Shown: piece after piece, positions 1 to 14,704 of the stretch
Numbering within the stretch: position 1 is the stretch's first letter
Layout: each line of letters starts with the position of its first letter
NCBI GenBank assembly: GCA_965153355.1
Contig: OZ231126.1
Span: forward strand, 109,740,001 to 109,804,000
Source of the DNA: Flaccisagitta enflata
Lineage: Eukaryota; Chaetognatha; Sagittoidea; Aphragmophora
Length of the DNA stretch: 64,000 nt
Direction of reading: 5' to 3'
Made by a program: the position numbers and the translations under genes
Notes under the pieces: generated by a model
The model's input: only the letters and a program-made list of their open reading frames with translations
Told to the model about the DNA's origin: nothing
The model's database searches: none

Positions 1-2525
1 AGAGGACCTTCTGTTGTACATGCATGTCCGTTTTGGAGAGGCTGTGACGATGCAGCTGCGCGCAGTGGCTCGTCGAGTGCATCTTTTGAAGGAATTATAG
101 CCAAAGGCTTAGGATCTTTGTATGGCAGATGATGGAGGTTGGTTATGCCCTTGTAAAAGTCTGCATCATCGAGGGCACCTTTAGTGAGAGTGGCCTTGAC
201 ATTTTTGCCTTCACTGACCCAGTGGCTCGTCGACAGGAGGTCATCAAAGCTGCTGTGAGGATTTCCTTGACAGATGATGGTGGAAGTTTTTCCTTCAGTT
301 GCTTCTTTTGGCTTTGGGCTCGGTTTGGCTGCAGTCTGAGTGACTGGAGAAGCAAAGTGGACCTTTTTGTGACGAGCTGCTTGAGCTTTTGCATCTGATG
401 CAGTTGCTGAAGACTTTTTAATGGACGAGCTGTTTGAAGTTTTGATGAGAAGCTGATTGTAACGGCTTTCAAGTTCATCAAAGATGCTGTTGCTGTCAGT
501 GGACGAATCTGCTGAGATGGATGAGACTGATGGCGTCGACTTGTCGACGGGCTGCTTGGGATGCTGCCTTGAAGGATCTTCTTTTTCTCTTAAGATTGCC
601 ATGATTGCAAGTTTGAAAGGATGCTCGCCGAGTTGCTGTTGAATGTTTGAGACTGTGAGGGCCTTTTGGGCCGCTCTGGCTGAGACTTCTCCATTTGGCC
701 TGGATAAAGCATCGGCCACTACATTACTCTTGCCTTCTAGATAGCGAATGTCGGTGGTGTATTCTGCTATCTCTGATAGCTGATTGTTCTGCCTCGCGGT
801 TGGTGCATCTGTCTTCTTTGTGAGAGATGGCACTAAGCTTTGGTGATCAGTGTATAGAGTAAATGTTCTCCCCTCGATCATGTGCTTAAAATGGTGAATT
901 GCCTGATGAGCTGCATGCAGTTCACGATCATAAGGGTACCAATCTTGCTGATTTGGAGACAGCTTCTTGCTGAAGAAGGCGAGGGGTTCCCAACCTTTAG
1001 GGCCCCTTTGCTCGATGACCCCACCTATTGCAATGTCTGAAGCATCAGATGTGATTGCTAATGGTAATTTTGGGTCGGGGTGGTGTAACATTGTTGAATT
1101 AGCCAATGCATGTTTGATAGCTTCAAATGACTGTTGCATTTCTGCTGACCAGTTGAGTCGTTTGGGATTTGCTTTGAGGGCATCAAACAAGAAGTAGAGA
1201 TGATGGGCTGCAGCTTTGACAAACCTACGATAGTAGTTAATCATGCCCAAGTAACGACGGAGCTCTTTGATTGAAGTGGGCGTTTTTGTTTGCAAAATGG
1301 CTTCCACTTTTTCTGGCAAAGGCAAGATGCCGTCGGCATTGACCAAATGGCCTAAGAATTCGACTTCTGAGGCCCCAAGAACACATTTTTTTCGGTTCAC
1401 AACGAGGCCATTGGCGTCGAGGGTTTCAAAAACATTCTTCAGGTCTTCTAGATGTTCTTCTAGTGTGGCAGATGCAATAAGTATATCATCAAGATATACA
1501 AATGTGTGTGGTATATCACCCAGGATTTTGTCCATTAATCGCTGAAAATCCTGTCCAGCGTTTTTCAGCCCAAATGGGCATCTTGGAAATAAGTACAACC
1601 CAAAGGGCGTAATGACAGCTGTCTTTTTGACATCGGCTGGGTTTACAGGAATCTGGTGATATCCTTTTAACAAATCCACCTTTGAGAAAAACTTCATGCC
1701 ACGGAGATCATTATTGAAATCCTGTAAATTTCTTACTGGATATCGGTCGTCTGTGGTCATTGTATTCAATCTGCGGTAATCCCCGCATACCCTCCATCCA
1801 CCACATGGGTGTTGCTCCTTGCAAGTACAGGGTGAGTTGCAGGGCTTTGTCGTCACAAGTAATGGCGAGGACCAGTCGCTTTTCCCTCTTTCACAGACCC
1901 CCAATGCAACCAACTTGTCCAGTTCGGCCTTGGCCACTGCAAGTTTTTCTGGCGATAGTTTTCTAGCCTTGGATTGAACGGGAGGGCCATCAGTGGGGAT
2001 AAAATGATAAACTCCATGGTCAACATCTTTAACTCGGAATGAAGGGTTAGATAGGTTTGGATATGAATCTAATAGCTTGTAACATGGATCTGTTGCATGC
2101 TCGACAAAATTAACTCTGATGGGCTCTGCTTCATTCTCAAAATCAACTCTGAGAACAGAATGATCTTTCAGATCAATCAGTGTGCCATCGCGATGGTTAG
2201 GGGCCAAATAAGAGTGTGCTAAGAAGTCAGCCCCCAGTATGGGCTGCTTGACATCAGCTATTGTCACAGGAAATTTGATTTTTCGATCTGCTAAAGTGAT
2301 GATTGTATCTCTTGTACCATAGCAGGGAATTTTTGTGCCATTGGCAGCCTGCAACTGAGTGGAAGTTGGACCCTTGACGATATCTGCTTGTGATGGTGGA
2401 AGAATGGAAAGAACAGCTCCTCCATCTATGAGCCATTTTCGTTTTGTAGCAACATCGTGAACATACAGTAAGTCACTATGGGCTTGGTTAGGGGAGACGG
2501 CCGCGTTCACTGACGGAGGCCCCCC
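1..2525 (-). CDS. pol: Pol polyprotein of E1 (protease, RT, RNase H), partial
   Basis: The reverse strand is open from the gag overlap to the window edge; my hand translation finds no stop. In order it encodes a retropepsin-like protease with WLIDGGA as active site, then SPEKLAVAKAELDKL leading into the RT. The RT carries the [11 protein letters not shown] motif and [10 protein letters not shown] catalytic box. RNase H follows with TSDAS, YDREL and YTDHQS acidic residues and ends at [10 protein letters not shown] Ser/Lys-rich linker then runs off the edge, so integrase lies outside. Pol is in the -1 frame relative to gag and begins at the G-rich overlap. It would process, copy and integrate the element's RNA. 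The Asp-Gly-Gly protease triad is odd, since Asp-Thr/Ser-Gly is usual. Confidence 0.9.
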
Positions 2526-3682
2526 TGTCCATTTCCCGACTGTTTGTTTTTGGAAACAAATTGGCTGTGTTGTGAGCAGTCAGTGGTACATTTGTATGTT
2601 TTGTTCCCGAATCGTTTGTGGTAGTAGCAAATGGTTTTGCCTTTGGGTGCTGATGCTGCAGATGCACCTGCTGATGCGGTTGGCGAGGGGTTGGACCCAT
2701 TGTTGCCACTACCGCGGCTGTTTCTGCTTTTGGACCGTTGGCGGTTGCTACTACTTTGATTACCATTTCCAAATCTGCTCCCACTATTTCCTTTCTTGAC
2801 AACATTGACGTCTGTCTCTTCTATGTCAGTGAAAGCAGGTGTGAAGTCAGATGGTGGAGGGACACTCGAGCTTGAAATGCTGTTGACAGGCTGAGAAATC
2901 TTTTCTAGTGTACGACCTTTTCTGTCAAACCAATCGTCTGCCAATGCTGCCACTTCTGCTGAGGTCATGGATTCGACCTTTTTACCCATTATCTCTCTGA
3001 TACGGGGTGGTATGGTTTTAAGCAAATGCTCTTTGTAAATGTCGTCTATTTTGACATCTTTTGTTTCATCTTTCAGTTGAGTGAGAAACTGTGAAGGCTT
3101 CAAATCGTGTCTGGGGCATTCTCCTAACAGTTTAGATGCCTTCTGTCTAATGGTAGGACCGTATTGTTTCTTCAAATAATTGAGGAACTCTGTCCAGTCT
3201 TGGTCCGAGTTTGTACCATACATAAATGCATCAATGGTCGGGTCGATTTTCACATGGAACATAGACTCAAGGAACGCAAATTTGTCTTTGGCTAATGTGA
3301 TGCCTGACCTGTCATATGCTGCTGTGACTCGACGAATCCAGATGATGATGTTGGCTGGATCGAAGGGGGGCAATTCTGGCTTCTTTCTGATGTGTGGACG
3401 ATCGGCTGCAGGCTGTGGAGGCTGATTTGTCTCCATTGTTGTCGCCATGTTTTCAAAGGCTGTCGTGAGCTGCTGCACTGTTGTCTGTGACTGTTGAAGC
3501 TGTCGGTTAGACTCATCCAGAAAAGACTGTTGTCGAGTTGCAAATGCATTTGCTTCTTTAAGCTGTTCTGCTTGATTTGCTGCAAGTTGCTGCAAGGCAA
3601 GAAGTTGTTCTTCAAGAGTGGGCATCGTGGCTGAGGACGAGTGTGGAGAGTAGAATACACTAATTGGCGTTTGTTCTACCAA
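2507..3682 (-). CDS. gag: Gag structural protein of E1
   Basis: This 391-residue ORF starts MVEQTPIS; a second Met (MPTLEEQ) lies 19 residues on and could be the real start. Residues about 20-95 are Gln/Leu-rich and coiled-coil-like. The capsid-like core follows (from about RKKPELPPFDP through AAYDRSGITLAKDKFAFLES and KKQYGPTIRQKASKLL). Then comes a Ser/Arg-rich basic segment and a zinc-binding motif CYYHKRFGNKTYKC..DC of form C-x2-H-x9-C-x3-C near residue 350. That is not the CCHC knuckle of retroviruses, but its position matches a nucleocapsid. It should form virus-like particles and bind the element RNA. It ends just after the slippery heptamer, overlapping pol. Confidence 0.9.
   Translation of the reverse strand: MVEQTPISVFYSPHSSSATMPTLEEQLLALQQLAANQAEQLKEANAFATRQQSFLDESNRQLQQSQTTVQQLTTAFENMATTMETNQPPQPAADRPHIRKKPELPPFDPANIIIWIRRVTAAYDRSGITLAKDKFAFLESMFHVKIDPTIDAFMYGTNSDQDWTEFLNYLKKQYGPTIRQKASKLLGECPRHDLKPSQFLTQLKDETKDVKIDDIYKEHLLKTIPPRIREIMGKKVESMTSAEVAALADDWFDRKGRTLEKISQPVNSISSSSVPPPSDFTPAFTDIEETDVNVVKKGNSGSRFGNGNQSSSNRQRSKSRNSRGSGNNGSNPSPTASAGASAASAPKGKTICYYHKRFGNKTYKCTTDCSQHSQFVSKNKQSGNGQGGLRQ
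2519..2525 (-). promoter_or_regulatory. Candidate -1 ribosomal frameshift site of E1
   Basis: On the coding strand the heptamer GGGGGGC fits X XXY YYZ in the gag frame (caG GGG GGC). It lies five codons before the gag stop at 2507-2509. Slipping back one base gives the pol frame, which then reads P-P-S-V-N-A-A. Gag-pol frameshifting is established for many LTR elements; use of this particular site is inferred. Confidence 0.6.
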
Positions 3683-4882
3683 TCTAATCGATGAGAGATG
3701 AGAGAAACTCAGCTTTTGAGGATGGACCTCATTTACATATTGCTGCAGCTTGTTTGGAGGTAGATCGATGGTTATGTTGTTAGAAGTGTATGTTGCCGTA
3801 TGTCAACGGAAAGAGGACCCCTTATATACACCAGAGGTCAGAATCCTCCGGCGGTTTTGCTCTCTGACGAGCCGTTTGGGAGCTACAGCTTCATGAAGTT
3901 GATCAAGGCGGCGGCTCGACGACGTCGACGGAAACGGATGTGTACGACGTTGTAGGAGGCTGATGATGCTGAAATTTTTATGGCAGCTTCTCCCTGATGC
4001 CGACTAGCTCTGGTAGAAATTTCACGGCCCTCAGGGAAGTCGTTTGTCTTCAACTTGTCTTTGAAGATGCGGTTCGTCGCGGACGTCGCGCCTATGCGTT
4101 TTGTCGCCTCGACAAAGTGTTTGGCGACTGAGTTGCGTCGAGCTGGATAGTGAGTCGATAGAGTAGACCCAGATGTACTTCCACAAAAAATTTGAGCACA
4201 ATTGGTTAAAAATTGACTGCGTGGGAAGAAGTTAAAGTCGTCGGCGGCGGCGGTCGTCGTGCCTTCATCTTTGAGGTCATGGATGAGAGTGTTGGGAATC
4301 GAGTTGGACGATGCCGGCCGGGAATCTGGTAGAAGTGATCGTGATGAACGTTCTCAGCAAATTTCAGAAAAAAATATTGAGTTTTGGCCGTTCGAGACGA
4401 GTTTAAAGATGGCGTCGCGGCGGCGGTAAGGTGGAGCTGCAAAGATGCGGTCCACGAGGCGCTGGAGGCTCGAGGAGATCGAAGTGAGGACGTGGTTGTC
4501 TAAAGGTGAGTTGGGTGCACGTCCCCCGTTGGTCTTGATGATCATCAGACTCGTATTTTCCGCTCGAGAGCCGTTGATAGCACGATGTACCCTGAGGTTG
4601 TTGTTGTTGAAGTCAGTCTGCAGTCGACGAAGTGTTTGAGCGTCGATGGGGCTGCAGTCGTGATTCGGTGGTGTACTCCCACATGTGGTCGACTTGATTG
4701 TCGCGATTCACGGCCCTTGGTTGAGCCGTTGGCGTGTAGGACGTCGTTGAAACCGCGTACATGTGGGTAAAATGACAGGGAAGAATGGAGGTTGAGTAAT
4801 GACAGAAATAAATAATGTCAGATTCTGTCTGTCGGTTTGGAGGTCAAAAACATGTCTGTTAGTTGAAATAGACACATTCTAT

Positions 4883-5004
4883 CCGGCTCACCCAACGTGT
4901 GAGTGCAGTTTGCCTGCACCGGATCCTCCTTTTTGCCAATCTCCATGGACTTGGACCGATCCAGTGTTGCCCTTGACAGCCCGTCTGAGGGGCCGAGTCA
5001 AGGG
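4883..5004 (-). ncRNA. Structured leader RNA element of E1 (two stem-loops)
   Basis: In element orientation an 8-bp stem (CCCTTGAC with GTCAAGGG, 4997-5004 and 4970-4977) comes first. About 47 nt later comes a CCGG/CCGG-closed structure at 4883-4922 with an inner CTCAC/GTGAG stem and the conserved GGTGCAGGCA. Position, spacing and architecture match the stem-loops of E2, E4, E6 and E7, but the paired bases differ, as expected if pairing is selected. The role (packaging, dimerisation or translation) is inferred. Confidence 0.5.
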
Positions 5005-5032
5005 TCCCTGTTGATGTTGATTGTTGTCCAAG

Positions 5033-5262
5033 GGGCTCGATGGTGTTGTTGACTCGATGTTGTTGTTGTTAAACTCGATGTTGGTGTTGTTTAACTCGAT
5101 GTTGTTGTTGTTTATCTCGATGTTGTTGTAGTTAAACTTGGTGTTGTTATTAAACTTGATGTTGTTGTTGTTAACTCGATGTTGTTGTTGAACTCGATGT
5201 TGTTGTTGTTGAACTCGATGTTGTTGTTGTTTAACTCGATGTTGTTGTTGTTTAAACAGCCT
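5033..5262. repeat. Minisatellite, about 20-bp unit, inside the E1 leader
   Basis: About eleven units of AACTCGATGTTGTTGTTGTT-type sequence with variable numbers of GTT triplets. It lies between the primer-binding site and the leader stem-loops and translates to Asn-rich nonsense on the reverse strand. Confidence 0.9.
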
Positions 5263-5450
5263 TTGACCCTTCGAGGTCATGCCAACTGACTCAATCCGTT
5301 TGACTGAGTTGAAGACCAGCTGGCAGTTGTCCCCCTGGATGCTTGACACCCTTCCTGGGGCTCAGGGAGACGGCTGTGATGAAGAGGATGGAGAACCGGA
5401 AGTGTCCCTTCCAGTCTGTTGTCAGAAGGTTGGAGGAAAATGCTTCTTTG

Positions 5451-5463
5451 TCGGGAAGCACCA
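5451..5463 (-). promoter_or_regulatory. Candidate primer-binding site of E1
   Basis: Three bases inside the 5' LTR the coding strand reads TGGTGCTTCCCGA, beginning with the TGG expected to pair with a tRNA CCA end. E5 has TGGTAAGCTCCGA at the same place. I could not assign the tRNA. Confidence 0.5.
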
Positions 5464-5466
5464 ATT

Positions 5467-6442
5467 TGTAGGTGAAATACAATTGACATAAGTGTAGACT
5501 CCTGTACACTTGCTATTTCGAGTCGTTTTATGAATGTAAATAAACACACAAGTCTTTACATTGAAACATAGGCCCTTGGCCTTTATTAAATCATGAAGTC
5601 CACGAGGCCCTTGGGCTTACAAACATAAACACAGTCGACAAGGCTCTTGGCCTTCATAAACAAAGTCGATTAGGCCTTAGCCTAAGTAATAAAACGATGG
5701 AGGAAAATACTACAAGGTCTTGAGACCTAGAAACAGAGAACCAGAATGAACTGAGTCATTCTCTAAAGTTGGCATCCTTCCCAGGCTCGGAGCAGTGGGA
5801 GGCTGCCATGACAGAGGTCACATGACAGTCACATGACCAGGTACAACGGTGACAAAAGTGAGAGAGAATGGAGTTGACACTCTACAACAAAAGAGCAACG
5901 GCTGAAAGGCAAGGAGAGAGACTTGGGCAAATCCCAAGGAGTAAGAGAAATACACACCAAGGCTTGAGCCTCTTATCATCAGCTCCTACCATGGCAACAT
6001 GGGTAAGGGACCGAACCTCAGATCCAAGGGTCAGGGGATCGATTCCGAGGAGCTGCATCACCTTTCGGAACCAGCCAATATGCTAAGGGCAGGGGCAGGG
6101 GCAGTTGCGAGAGAACCGTTGGGGCAGGGGCAAAAAGGACTCCAGAATTGGGCTCACCTTTGGTTAAGCTTTATGGATACATATCATAGACAGGTCGATG
6201 TATGGGGTGAAAGCTAAGTGGGGAATTAAAGAACAAAGGATGAGCCATAATATGCAAATGAGCTAAGACAGTAAAGTGAAGCGTTTGGTACATGTGGGGG
6301 TATCGTTGGAAAGAGCAAAGCGAGGCGGATACAGCTACATCATTAAGAACTCTACCGCAATATGCTAATGAGATTAAAGTAAGGATAAAGGAAATAAGGA
6401 CTTCTAAGGCTTGGGCAGGAGCAAACCCTAAGAATCCCTACA
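5467..6442 (-). repeat. 5' LTR of E1
   Basis: It runs from TG (5467) to CA (6442), 976 bp, and on the coding strand starts TGTAGGGATT. Inside are repeated GGCC/TTTGG tracts, a poly(A) signal AATAAA near 5582-5587, and an octamer in ATATGCAAATGAGC at 6250-6263. The outer end abuts (CCCTAA)n. It aligns in outline with the E5 LTR, which supports the boundaries although its partner is outside the window. Confidence 0.75.
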
Positions 6443-6728
6443 ACCCTAACCCTAACCCCGCTCAATCATAACCCTAACCCTAACCCTAACCTTTTTTACT
6501 CATTTCCCAAAGACGTCCCTTCAAACAGAAACCTAACCCTAACCCTAACCCTAACCCTAACCCAGCTCAAACCCTAACCCTAACCCTAACCCTAACCCTG
6601 CTCAAACCCTAACCCTAACCCTAACCCTAACCCTAACCCTAACCCATATCCAAAGGGTTAGGGTTAGGGTTAGCGCAGGGCAGTGAGCGGTAAAACTCTA
6701 ACCCTAACCCTAACCCTAACCCCAACCC
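6443..6728. repeat. Telomere-type repeat tract between E1 and E2
   Basis: Mostly (CCCTAA)n with GCTCAA-type spacers and a 40-bp interruption near 6492-6531. A short inverted block of TTAGGG units at about 6655-6674 creates a head-to-head telomeric arrangement. LTR outer ends abut both sides: E1 on the left and the outer end of E2's 3' LTR on the right. Confidence 0.95.
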
Positions 6729-6863
6729 TGTGGATAACAGGGTTATCACTACAGAGACGGTCTGCTCTAAGGGGTAATGCACCTTAGGAGACATACAATT
6801 CTTTTTTAGACAGCTTGTTTTGAACTACCTCTCCGCTGTATGGTAAGGCACTACATACATGCT
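6729..6863 (-). repeat. E2 3' LTR, outer segment
   Basis: These 135 bp begin TGTGGATAACAGGG directly after ACCC of the telomeric tract. They match 21232-21366, the inner end of E2's 5' LTR, with one visible difference. The match stops abruptly at 6863 and resumes at 13268 of the same LTR. Confidence 0.85.
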
Positions 6864-13267
<6,404 letters not shown>

Positions 13268-13481
13268 CAAGAACAAGACTGAGGAGGAAGGTAAGCTTCC
13301 TGCTTATAAAGGATTGAGGCTAGAGAAAGCGGATGCTGATTGGCTAAAATAATTAAGGAAAAGGCGCCCTCAATCCTATTTTGGAATGTTCTAGAACATT
13401 GTTGCATCAGCCCACATGGTAAGATCTAATTGGCTGGATGCCCAGCAATGAGGCGCTCTCATTGGCTGGAGTAAAACCAAA

Positions 13482-14226
13482 CAGGTCGCCCAAGGGCAAT
13501 ATGTGGTCAGCGATACCCGTTGCCCTGCTTTGAGTGATTGTGAATTGGAGTGAGGGGAAGCAGGGCAGCGGCCCCGAAGGGGACGAAGTCCTGTAGAACA
13601 CAGGGGGACTTTCGTTCATCCTGCCTGAAGAAGTAGTTGAGATGCTATAGAGGGCTGACTGAAGGCTTTCTAGAGCCTAAACTGAGGTTTAGGATGGCTG
13701 ATGTAAGGCCTGAGAGGCTTAAGAGGGCTGACTTGAGGGCTGACTTGAGGCCTGAGAGGCCTAATTTGAGACCTGAGAGGCCTAATTTGAGACCTGAGAG
13801 GCCAGGTTTGAGGCCAGAGAGGTTAGAATTGAGGCCTAAGAGGGCAGATTTGAAGCCTGAGATGATGGATTTGAGGCCTGAGAGCAATAAATTGAGGCCA
13901 AGATGGCTCATTTGAGGCCTGAGAGGCCTAATTTGAGGCCTGAGAGGCCAGGTTTCAGTCCTGAGAGGCCAGATTTGAGGCCAGAGGTGCTAGATTTGAG
14001 GCCTGGGAGGCCAAGTTTGAGGCCTGAGAGGCCAAATTTGAGGCCTGAGAGGCCAGATTTGAGGCCTGAGAGGCCAGATTTGAGGTCTCAGAGGCCAGAT
14101 TCGAGGTCGCAGAGGCCAGATTTGAGGCCTGAGAGGCCTGATGAGGGGGGGGGGGACAAACGGACGAACGGACGAACGAAAGTCCCCGTGTTCTACAGGA
14201 CTTCGTCCCCTTCGGGGCCGCTGCCC
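13482..14226. mobile_element. Inverted-repeat-bounded minisatellite inserted in the E2 LTR
   Basis: The 5' LTR of E2 lacks this 745-bp block; the empty site is the A-run in GTAAAACCAAAAAAGG. Inverted arms of about 54 bp (13563-13617 and 14174-14226) contain GGGCAGCGGCCCCGAAGGGG and differ at about two places. They enclose a 21-bp minisatellite. A further 80 bp lies outside the left arm. It may be a foldback-type or MITE-like element whose core expanded as a tandem repeat; no transposase is present. Confidence 0.65.
13680..14140. repeat. 21-bp minisatellite (TTTGAGGCCTGAGAGGCCAGA type)
   Basis: About 20 diverged units in register, so both strands give long repetitive ORFs (LRPERPN heptads on plus). 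The unit contains the palindrome AGGCCT and AGAGGCC. The ORFs have no upstream start context and are taken as repeat translations, not genes. Confidence 0.9.
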
Positions 14227-14458
14227 AAAAAGGGGTCTTCAATCCTACCTGGCAAACTGCCAGCAATAATCCGCCTCGCGGACGGATGTCCTAATCTTGT
14301 AACGCGATAAATAGTGAAAGATGTTACAAAGCATATAAGAAAGTAGGTGCTATAAACAAAACGCTGAATCAGGGGTCTATTCAGTTGGCACCTTCAACTT
14401 GCCAGCAATAATCCTCTTTGAGGATAAAGAGAAAAGGAAAAACCTTTTGATCCCTACA

Positions 14459-14468
14459 CGCCCCCCAG
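14459..14468 (-). promoter_or_regulatory. Polypurine tract of E2
   Basis: The coding strand reads CTGGGGGGCG immediately before LTR start TGTAGGG. The identical tract precedes the 3' LTRs of E5 and E6, so it is the plus-strand primer. Confidence 0.85.
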
Positions 14469-14704
14469 ATATTGAGATACGGAACGTAACGAGAATATCT
14501 ACAAGAAACAAGTTGAGTACTTTTTAACGAGAATTCGTCCCTCCATGCTACCGTAGTCTAAAAACGATCGGTGGTGTAAAAGCTACACAACGGTAAAAAC
14601 GGAACGTAAATGAAAACATGTTGTGCTGTATGCGACATTCTACGATGGAAAAAGTTGAATAGAAAATTTTATTGGTAAAACGTTGACAATACTACACAAA
14701 TTGT

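Larger units (their letters stand above)
3683..5466 (-). other. 5' leader of E1 (non-coding)
   Basis: This is about 1.8 kb between the LTR and gag with no credible ORF. It holds the primer-binding site (5451-5463), a 20-bp minisatellite (5033-5262), two stem-loops (4883-4922 and 4970-5004) and GC-rich modules with repeated CGACGACGTCGACG-like sequence. An ATTTACAT box near 3731 is a variant of the octamer seen in other leaders. Such a long leader is unusual for Ty3/gypsy but is shared by all related elements here. Confidence 0.7.
1..6442 (-). mobile_element. E1, Ty3/gypsy-like LTR retrotransposon (family A), 5' part
   Basis: Reading leftwards this element has a 5' LTR (5467-6442), a primer-binding site, a long leader, gag and an open pol that runs off the left edge of the window. 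The 3' LTR is not in view. Its LTR and leader resemble those of E5 (the tandem GGCC/TTTGG tracts and the motif after the gag-proximal ATTTACAT box). Its outer LTR end abuts telomeric repeats at 6442/6443. No stop or frameshift is visible in the part present, so it may be recent. Confidence 0.9.
13268..14458 (-). repeat. E2 3' LTR, remaining part with insertion
   Basis: 13268-13481 and 14227-14458 match 21370 to 21758 of the 5' LTR nearly base for base. Beyond 14281 this copy supplies the outer part missing from the 5' copy and ends CCCTACA, i.e. TGTAGGG on the coding strand. The middle, 13482-14226, is foreign. Confidence 0.85.

Noticed and set aside
129-481. Small ORFs overlapping E1 pol
   Set aside because: Shadow frames of the open pol frame that continues off the left edge.
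5985-6052. tRNA-like segment in the E1 LTR (AGCTCCT and AGGAGCT ends with GGATCGATTCC)
   Set aside because: The acceptor ends pair, but the T stem does not form and no proper anticodon arm appears; it is LTR sequence.
13637-14310. LRPERPN-repeat ORFs on plus and LSGLK-repeat ORFs on minus
   Set aside because: 21-bp minisatellite inside an LTR insertion; no promoter, start context or homologue recognised.
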